The notes below the pieces were generated by a model, which worked only from the letters and a program-made list of their open reading frames with translations, had not been told where the DNA came from and did not search any database. Positions 56,401-64,000 of a stretch of 64,000 nucleotides of DNA are shown in pieces. This DNA comes from Dastarcus helophoroides (taxonomy: Eukaryota; Arthropoda; Insecta; Coleoptera; Bothrideridae): contig CM053327.1 in the NCBI GenBank assembly GCA_028583605.1, positions 12,697,629 through 12,761,628 of the forward strand. Direction: 5' to 3'. How positions within the stretch are numbered: the first letter of the stretch is position 1; each line of letters opens with the position of its first letter. Made by a program: the position numbers and the translations under genes.

Positions 56401-59400
56401 CACTGGCGCGCGGTGCTATATGTCATTAATGAACTTTAAAATCGTAACATTCTGAGACAGTCCCGTAGGGTTTGGCACTTTAACCCTGCTAACTGGGAAG
56501 GATTAAGAAACTTCTCTGCAGTTTTTCCTTGACAGGAAGTCTACTTTAATTCGGACCACCCTTCCTCAGTCGCCGAGTTCATTACTGAAAATATCCTGAT
56601 TGGTATGGAATGCCTAATTCCACACTCTCAAAAGAAGTCTGCTTCCAGTAAATCTTGGTTCAGCGAAAAATGTGCTCATGCTGTCTCCTCCAAAATTCGC
56701 GCATATCGTCGTTGACAAAATAATTCCTCAGTCGAGACTTGGACCACCTATGCAGATGCACGAAATTTTTGTAAACAGGCTATTGACAAAAAAAAGTGAT
56801 TTCGATCGTAAAATGCGCCAAAGGCTTATTAACTGACCGAACGGTTCCAGGTTCTTTTGGGAATTTGCAAAGTCGATTGGAAAGAATTTTACATTTTCAA
56901 ATTTTCCACCTTTACTCAATGACAATAACAATATTATGATTACTTCCAAGGAAAAGGTTGACATGCTAGCCTTGATGTTTGCTAATAATTCCAACCTGGA
57001 TTCTCGAAACGCACAACCTTCCATTCTTCCTATGGTTGGTACTTCGATGCCTGCTACTCCTAAGAAGTGCGCTTCAGAGTTGATTCCTATCCTAAGCAAA
57101 TTGTTTACATTCTCTCAACAAAGGTGTATCTCCTAACCTGGAAATTTGCTAGGGTGCAGTCTGTCCCTAAAAAGGAAAAAAGAAATTTGGCTAACAACTA
57201 TCGCCCTATATATTTGTTGCCCATTATATCTAAAGTGATGGAAACAGGTATCAACATCGAGGTTCTCAAATATCTGAAGGAGAATAGAATCATCTCGGAC
57301 AGACAATACGGTTTCAGATAAAAGCGCTCAATTGGCGATCTACTGGTATATGTTACTCATATCTGCAGTTCAGCTATGAAAAAATATGACGAGGCTGGGA
57401 TTGTGGCATTGGATATCTCAAAGGCTTTTGACAGAGTTTGGCATTGATCTCTTCTAGCCAAAGTAACATATTATGGTCTTCGTCCTGGATTCTGTCATTT
57501 GATATTCAATTTTCTTGCTGACAGATCTCTTCAGGTCCTCGTCGATGGCATCTTTTCCGAGATGTTTGCGATTAATGAAGATATGCCTCAGGGCCCTGTC
57601 GTGTCTTCTACTCTGTTTCTATTACACATAAATGATTTCTTAGGTTCAACTTTTAATCCTATATACAGCTACGTAAATAATCGTAGCCTTGTGTCATCTT
57701 TTCTCTCCGACAAACGATTATCCGTCCCTGCTTCAGGTCGACTAAGGGAACAGCAGATACAGATGATTAATCGGTATTTCGAAATCATTCTAGAATGGGG
57801 TAAAAAAAATCTGGTCGACTTCAACGCTTCAAAAACTCATGCCGCGGTTTTCTCTAAGTAAACATCAAGAGAAAATGGGACAAATATACTAATGGATGGT
57901 AAAATCCTCCCGTTGAGATCTACTCTGCCTATCCTAGGAGTGCTAGAACACTAGAATACTGTTCTCATGTATGGAGTTCAGTACTAAAGCACACTTTATC
58001 TCTTTTGATTTCAACTGAAAGAAGAGCGATTCGCCTAATTAGTGACATGCGGATGGTTGGTGACTTGACTCTTTTCTACAAGTACCATCATGGAAGATGC
58101 TTGCAGAAACTAATAGGATTGATTCCATAAGAGAGGGACAGCAAATTCCTGTGCGGTTCAGCTTGACACACTGAGGACTTCTGTCTATGGAGACTCTTTT
58201 TTCTATAGAACTTTCAAGTTATGAAACTCGTTACCGAAAGGAATTTTCCCCAAAAATTGCAACCTATCCCTGTTTAAGAAGGCGGTTCATCGCCATCTCA
58301 CCTTGTTTCCGCATCCTATTCGTAATGCTTTAAAGGCATAGTGGGGTTGCCCTTTTTGAGTGGATTATACCCAAAGAAAAAACAAACTATGTTTGTAGGT
58401 TAGAGATTTCCCATTTTAAAAAATATACAGAATGTTCTTGTTTTAAGTGCCTTAAATAAAACACGTAAAAGAAGAAATAATTTTAAGTAAAAAGTTTTAT
58501 ATAAAGATGTTTCCGGAAACCCCTAGTAAAAAAATAATTTCACTAAAAAGTGTTTTTATTTTTCATTTCCGATGTCTTAAAGATATTTAAACCAAATTCC
58601 GCATATATTGTAGATTGATGGGGTGCCATAAAATGTGACATCTCAACTAGTGACGAAGTTACAGGTAATTTTTGATACTAATTTAACAAAAAAAAAAATG
58701 GGACGACACTGGATAAGATGAAACGAAATCATATTTTTGGATAAAGCTGCTTCATAACATTTTTCATATTTGTGTCTGTTGTGCCACAATTTAGATCTTA
58801 AAAATTTCCCGTAGCGAAGAAACTAATAAGAGTGATGTTTTTCATGATATGACACAACCGGCGACATATACGAGAGAATGGCAAGAGACAAATTTCATTC
58901 AGATTTATTTGCTTTATCCAAACGTTATATTTTGCTTCATTTTGTTCCATTTTGTTCAGTGCCGTACCACCTTTTATTTCTAAAATAATAGCGCCACTGG
59001 TTGAGACAAACTTTAATTTGTAAAATTTGTGTAAAATTTGGTCTAGATATGTTTAAAAACTCAAAAGTAAATAAACAATCTTTTTTAAATTAAATTTTAA
59101 CACCTCGTATCTTTTTTAATTAAGAGTTTCCGGATACATGTTTATATGACATTTTTTGTTTAAAGTTATATTTTCTATTAGCTGTTTCATTTAAGGTACT
59201 TTAGAATAAAAACACTTTTAAAGTAAATAATATTGTTCACGATTTAAAGCTTTTAAATTCTTATAGTTATTAATTTGCTTACAGTCTTTAATACCAGTAC
59301 GTTCTAAATTGTTAATCATTATAATGATATGCTCAATACCTACAAAAAAAAGCTTTCAGAATCAATGCGATTTGTATTTTTATTGGAACTTTTTTTCTTT

Positions 59401-61433
59401 AAGATTCCAGGACCAGGGGATGGCTGTTGGTGGATTCGCCCGGACCCATGGTGCTCTGCACGTGTTTGTATTTATTCCTGGTGTGGATAGGTCCAAAATT
59501 TATGCAAAATAGAAAACCATTTAAACTGACATGGTTACTTATCCCTTACAATTTATATATGGCTGGATTGAATGCTTATATAGCAGTGCAGGTAAAGTAT
59601 TTGACTTTTGAGGATCTGTTTCACATTTTTTGCTTGTACGAATTTTTTACACATTGTCATGCACGTTACTAGGCGATTTCGAACAGAAAAGATGAATTTT
59701 GTTCGGAGGGTCCCTAGGTTACTGACAGTAGGAAGCCAGTTGAATGCTTTATAAGTCTTTTTTGTAAGCGTCTTTGTCAAAGTTCTTTGGCCTTTTTGAT
59801 TATGAATCGTAACTTAAATTATTTTGTTTCCGAGACGTAAGTGTGCTTTTTAAAAAACTTTTCTAGGATGTTTTCACGTTGCTTCAAGCTGAATGTGCTG
59901 CTAATTTTGTGACATGTTTGACAAAAATGAAAAAAATTGGAAATTTTTAATCAAGGAGTTTTATATTTTTTTACAGTTATTAACTGCTTCGACCAGACTC
60001 AGATATAGTTATATTTGTGAGCCGTGCAGGCAAAGGTATCATCCGGACGAACTTCAGGTGAGCTTAATACAAAATTCCAGAATAAGTATTTTTTTAAATA
60101 AAATAGTACCAAATTATTTTTCATAATGAGATTGGCGTAGAAAGGTCATTAAAAGTTTTGTTTTGAACGTCAGTTTTACGAAGAAAGTAAAAATCAACTT
60201 CCACTCAATTTTGAATCTGATAAATTTTATTCATGAATTAGACTGGACTAAGGTCACTTTGTGTATTTCAGATAGCAAACGCAGTTTGGTGGTATTACTT
60301 TTCGAAGCTGTTGGAATTTTGCGATACGTTTTTCTTCATATTGAGGAAGAAGGATCAACAGTTGACCTTCCTGCACGTTTATCATCATTCCACCATGTTC
60401 GCTCTATGGTGGATCGGAATCAAATGGGTACCTAGCGGATCCAGTAAGTCCCAAATATTTTAATCCAATTCAGTCGCATAAAATTCACATTTCTAGCCTT
60501 TCTACCAGCGATGGTTAATTCGGCCATACACGTTCTCATGTACTCGTATTATGGCTTATCGGTTTTCGGCCCCCAAGTAGCTAAGTACTTATGGTGGAAA
60601 AAGTATCTTACGATATTACAAATGGTGAGTTTATTCGGTCCAAGGTTACAGGGAAAAAGTTTTCAGAAAAAGTACCATTAGTAATGCACTTTTAAATTGA
60701 TTGGTCTATTTGTCAAAGTCAGATAAAGTAATTTTAGGAAAATGCACAAGAAACCTTGAAAATAATTTATTTTGTTGACAACGGCAATTAATCATTATGA
60801 ATTACGAATAAGCGTTCATCCATAATTTTATTTGCAAATTGTTGGTGATAACTGTTCATTCGGAATTCTATTTTAATGCAATAATTATTTCATTATTTCA
60901 TAATGCTCACTTTTTGTTTGGATTAATCTTCGTTGAAATTGTCAAGTAAAAACCGATAAACCGAGATTCACCTTGATTACAAATCAAATGTTTAAGTTTT
61001 GTCGTCATGTTTAGGAGAACCATAAGGTTTTTCTCCAATTAAAAATGTATTTCTTAGATCCATTTTATAATAACCATATTTAAATTTAATCTGCATCATT
61101 AACAATTATTTTTAATTAATAAGTTACTCTCGAAGAGAATCAAAATGGGAATTGAAAGCAAAAAAATAAATTGTACATAAATTAACCAGTAGTATGGTAA
61201 ATTTTTTTATTATATCTACAAATATTTTTAGTTAATTGTCTTCTATATTTTATACAACCTGATCAAATTATATTAAATTTTAGATCCAATTTACGTGTGC
61301 CTTGATACTAGGAATAAACGGCATCAGAACTGGGTGCGATTTTCCCCTGTGGATGCACTACACTTTAATCATCTACATGCTGTCTTTCATAGTGCTTTTC
61401 GGAAACTTCTACGTCAAGGCTTACATAGAAAAG
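53492..61433 (+). CDS. ELOVL4-like very-long-chain fatty-acid elongase (3' partial)
   Basis: ER-membrane 3-ketoacyl-CoA synthase that condenses malonyl-CoA with a long acyl-CoA. The coding exons are 53492-53570, 59404-59591, 59977-60057, 60272-60443, 60497-60624 and 61284-61433; all are in one frame (266 codons) with GT-AG borders. Landmarks: [39 protein letters not shown]-like [35 protein letters not shown], the catalytic HVYHH box ([20 protein letters not shown]), [30 protein letters not shown]. The last exon (C-terminal tail with ER-retention signal) is outside. The 5.8-kb first coding intron contains a jockey-like remnant, and the last visible intron contains a BEL/Pao element 57 bases after the donor. 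ELOVL4-type is the best fit; ELOVL1/7 types are less close. Confidence 0.94.
54083..54125. repeat. Perfect 12-bp inverted repeat
   Basis: GGTAGTTCACCG (54083-54094) and CGGTGAACTACC (54114-54125) are separated by 19 bases, inside the elongase intron. Confidence 0.85.
54340..56360. repeat. Mostly A-polarised degenerate array in the elongase intron
   Basis: Phrases such as GAAATTTTCAGA, AAAAAAGTCAAAATCTT and TTTCGAGAAAAATTTT recur without strict period. No coding frame. Confidence 0.55.
56450..58370 (+). mobile_element. Jockey-like family B, longest copy, dead
   Basis: Starts in the region between endonuclease and RT ([31 protein letters not shown]). It continues [19 protein letters not shown] then [33 protein letters not shown] (first RT aspartates), [18 protein letters not shown] and [23 protein letters not shown] replaces the catalytic YADD. 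The thumb and tail follow to GATTATACCCAAAGAAAAAA near 58385. Many stops. It is inserted in the first coding intron of the elongase, same strand. Confidence 0.87.
58385..59403. other. Intronic sequence, nothing assigned
   Basis: A/T-rich intron of the elongase between the retroelement and exon 2. No feature recognised. Confidence 0.5.
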
Positions 61434-61676
61434 GTAGGTATTTTATACAATTTGGCACGAACAAGTACTTTTTCATATATGGCGCCAACATTCCCCCCAC
61501 CATGAAAACAAAGTTTTCAATTCAAATTGTAAGGGGAACACAAACTATTCCTCCCTTAAAGAAACTAAAAAATATTTTACACAGCAAACATAATTAATAA
61601 CATAACCTAGCCCAAAAAATTAAGAAAACAAATCTAAAATAATTCATATGAGGTACTCATAAGAATTAATCCCCAA

Positions 61677-61680
<4 letters not shown>

Positions 61681-61716
<36 letters not shown>
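61681..61716 (+). repeat. (TA)18 microsatellite
   Basis: Uninterrupted TA repeats in the 3' noncoding part of the BEL/Pao element. Confidence 0.95.
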
Positions 61717-61720
<4 letters not shown>

Positions 61721-61770
61721 ACCAAAGAGAAAAAAAAAACTAAAATAAAGCATGAATAAACCCAAGTCTT

Positions 61771-62256
61771 AGTTTATTGCGTGGGCAAGGGGCAAATTTT
61801 TACCACCGGTCGCGTAAAAACTCCCTTGCTCGTTCTAACCGTAACTACTCGAATAGTACCGTCTGCTTCAGGATGCACTTGCGTTACTATCGCTAGTGGC
61901 CAATGAAGCGGAGGAGCATTGTCAGTTTTCAAAACAACTACAGTACCTTCTTTTACATTAGGAGTCTGCTTATGCCATTTTCCCCGAATTTGAAGCGTAG
62001 TTAGATATTCTAAGTACCACCGCTTCCAAAAATCTTGCACCATTCTATCAATTAACTGAAAACGATCTAATCTATTCATTTGAACATGTGTAACCTTATC
62101 CGCCGGTAAATTAGTTAACGGTGACATTGTCAAAAAGTGTGCCGGTGTCAGTGCCTCAGGAGCAGATGGATCTGCTATTAAACGACATAGTGGCCGCGAG
62201 TTTAACAATGCCTCCACTTGAGTTAAAAAGGTTGATAGTTCCTCGTATGTTAACAA
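61771..62256 (-). pseudogene. BEL/Pao integrase C-terminal domain
   Basis: LTYEELSTFLTQVEALLNSR, PLCRL, ALTPAHFLTM, QDFWKRWYLEYLTTLQIRGK, EGTVVVLKTDNAPPLHWPLA. This is the DUF5641-like tail of Pao integrases, ending KICPLPTQ. It is offset by a frameshift from the core. Confidence 0.9.
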
Positions 62257-63148
62257 TTGATCTCCTATAACCCGATTTAAGTGACTTAACGTTACTTTCC
62301 CAGATTTCTCCCATATGTGGAGCCAATGGCGGATTAAATTTCCACTCTATTCCACGAAAAGACAATTCTGACAACAAAGTATCTCTATACTCTTTGGAAT
62401 TTAAAAACGTATACAATTCTGTGAACAACTTATTTGCCCCTATGAAATTGGTACCCCGATCCGAATATAATACACTACAAGGGCCTCGACGGGACAAGAA
62501 TCTTTTAAAAGCTTGCAAAAAATGATCCGTTGAAAGTGAACTCACCAGTTCCAAGTGAACCGCCTTAACACTCATGCACACAAATAAACATACATATGCT
62601 TTGTGAATTGAGGTTCCTCTTTTGCGTCCTAACGTTATATTAATTGGTCCAAAATAGTCAACACCTGTATGAGAGAAAACTTTAACTTCCTGCACCCGAA
62701 AAGCAGGCAAATCTGCCATCACAGGATTTAAAGGTTTTGGTCGTGACCGAAAACAATGATTACATGCATGCACCCGACTGCGAATCAAATTACGACCTGC
62801 CAAGATCCAAAATTTTTGCCTGATTATTGCCTCCAATAAATGAGGACCCGTACGTAAATTGGTCTTATCATAATGATCAACTAATTTAATCGTAAAGGGA
62901 TCCTTTGCAGGTAAAAGAAGAGGATGCCGTTGATTAAAAGTTAACTTTGCGTGACCAAGCCTACTCCCCACCCTGAGGAACCCGTCCTGAACAAAGGGGC
63001 GCAACTTTCGTAATCTTTCCGAGCACAGTTTTCCCGCTTTCAACCGCTGAATATCAGATCCGAAATGTTCTAGTTGCACCAATTTAATAAGCATTAGTTC
63101 CGCTTTAGTCCAATTCGCCGCCGTAATAACTTCATTCAGGGGTAACAT
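62156..63148 (-). pseudogene. BEL/Pao integrase core, frameshifted at the end
   Basis: The zinc-binding region (VDHYDKTNLRTGPH ... ACNHC) is followed by the catalytic core with D in HTGVDYFGPI, D in LYSDRGTNFIGA and E in PPLAPHMGEIWE, so the DDE triad is present at residue level. After VKSLK (near 62290) the frame is lost. The proper continuation is in the frame of the next entry. Confidence 0.9.
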
Positions 63149-63946
63149 TTATAAAAACCGAAGTACCCAAACTGTAACCCTTAACAATAAAACCCATGAG
63201 GAAGACCTGATAATCAAATTATATAAGGGATGTTTCTCCTTTTCAGTAGTATTAATCAAAATAGTTTCGCTTTCTTCGGAAGAATTTTCCTTTTGACAAA
63301 CTACAGTAACAGGCCAATAACTTTCCTTTTCCACTAACCAGGAGGGCCCCGAGGTCCATAAAGTCTTATTTATTAACTGCGTAGGTAAAATTCTCCTCGA
63401 TAAACAATCAGCAGGGTTTTGAGTTCCCGGTATATGTAGCCAACAGGCTTCTGGCAAATCTTCCCGAATTTGGGCCACCCGATTAGCTACAAAAATATCT
63501 TTGAGATAAGCCGCCTTTAACCACTGAATTACGGTAGTTGAATCTGAGAAAGCATATATTTTTCAAATCAGAATCCTTTCAATGTAAACAGCATTAATAT
63601 GTTTCACCAATTTGGATAATAATACCGCGGCGCAAAGTTCCAGCCTTGGAATAGTGACAATCTTAAAGGGAGATACCTTTGATTTTGCGCATACTAAATT
63701 AATGGCTACTTTTCCGCATGCCTTAATTGTCCGCAAGTATACCACCGCCCCATAACCGTTACTGCTGGCATCTGAAAAGCCTATTAATATAGAAGGCGAA
63801 TTCTCCTCAGCATACACATGACGCGGTACCCGAAATTTATTAAGTTCTGTCCATTCACCACGTGCTTTATCCCACAACCGAATGATATCCTCTGGCGGAT
63901 CTTCGTCCCATCCTAATTTTAAACTCCATAGATTTTTAACAATCAA
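63149..63946 (-). pseudogene. BEL/Pao RT/RNase H region
   Basis: Two open pieces are separated by stops near 63480-63562. The first (63946-63563) contains WDKARGEWTELNKFRVPRHV, GFSDASSNGYGAVVYLR (RNase H-type D) and TIPRLELCAAVLLSKLVKHI. The second (63478-63149) contains HIPGTQNPADCLSRRILPTQ and LWTSGPSWL, the typical linker before integrase. Confidence 0.9.
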
Positions 63947-64000
63947 CTTTAAATAGAAAATAAATGGTGCAATTAAACCGAGTAGATCGTAACATTTCGC

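Larger units (their letters stand above)
61490..64000 (-). mobile_element. BEL/Pao LTR retrotransposon, C-terminal half
   Basis: On the minus strand the window enters at the RT/RNase H region and runs through integrase to a stop at 61771-61773, then about 280 bases of noncoding sequence. A G-rich tract GGTGGGGGGAA (about 61491-61501) is followed by TGTTGGCGCC, a plausible polypurine tract and LTR start. Only about 55 bases of a possible LTR remain before the elongase exon ends at 61433. The 5' part is beyond the window. Frameshifts make it inactive. Confidence 0.85.

Noticed and set aside
1..64000. CRISPR array, operons, bacterial promoters or tRNA genes
   Set aside because: Nothing with regular repeat-spacer structure was seen, and introns and transposons show an animal nuclear genome. 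I could not recognise a tRNA by eye; a tRNA scan would be needed to exclude one.

Overview
The window is nuclear DNA from an insect, very probably a beetle. The genes are split by short canonical GT-AG introns, the sequence is strongly A+T-rich, and most of it is transposon debris (non-LTR elements of jockey-like and RTE-like type, mariner and pogo-type DNA transposons, BEL/Pao, foldback elements and MITEs). The beetle assignment is an impression from protein similarity, not a test.

Five host genes can be supported. (1) 45-2733 (+): the 3' seven exons of an SLC7 light-chain amino-acid transporter. (2) 16609-16866 (-): a one-exon UPF0729/C18orf32-like small membrane protein. (3) 20449-24731 (+): a complete six-exon YEATS-domain AF9/ENL homologue (659 residues), a chromatin reader and transcription-elongation scaffold. 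(4) 26738-27639 (-): a three-exon gene of unknown function (266 residues). (5) 53492-61433 (+): an ELOVL4-like very-long-chain fatty-acid elongase, six coding exons seen, with a probable 5' UTR exon ending at 48883 and the last exon beyond the window. They share no obvious pathway; this is ordinary gene-sparse insect chromatin.

Mobile layout: a decayed jockey-like element (3757-9480, -) is split by a 2.6-kb near-perfect palindrome (4427-7059) with a TTA target duplication. Then come mariner remnants (9800-10600 +; 14420-14805 -), two palindromic MITEs (10861-11033; 12031-12360), and three remnants of a second jockey-like family (13185-14300 -, 29580-30060 +, 56450-58370 +). Further on are a pogo/Tigger-type remnant (25480-25915), an RTE-like element (40683-44050 +) carrying a later insertion, another RTE-like tail (46505-46800 -), several MITEs, and the 3' half of a BEL/Pao element (61490-64000 -) in the last visible ELOVL intron.

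The most unusual signal is a dispersed repeat family (intron 2 of the SLC7 gene, 31.8 kb, 37.3-37.8 kb, 41.3-41.6 kb). Its tail contains a short motif arranged like a minimal type I hammerhead ribozyme: TGTTC, a CUGANGA-like core, a small hairpin, GAAAC, GUC, GAACA. One copy is 5'-truncated, flanked by a 16-bp target duplication, and interrupts the RTE-like reading frame, which suggests target-primed retrotransposition as in Penelope-like elements. A separate motif with an intact CTGATGA core and a 9-bp stem lies on the minus strand at 39566-39627. The other large-scale oddity is about 12 kb of degenerate, strand-polarised A/T sequence built on a phrase like TTTTTCAAAATTTCGACTT, in places organised into ~300-bp, ~415-bp and 21-bp tandem units.
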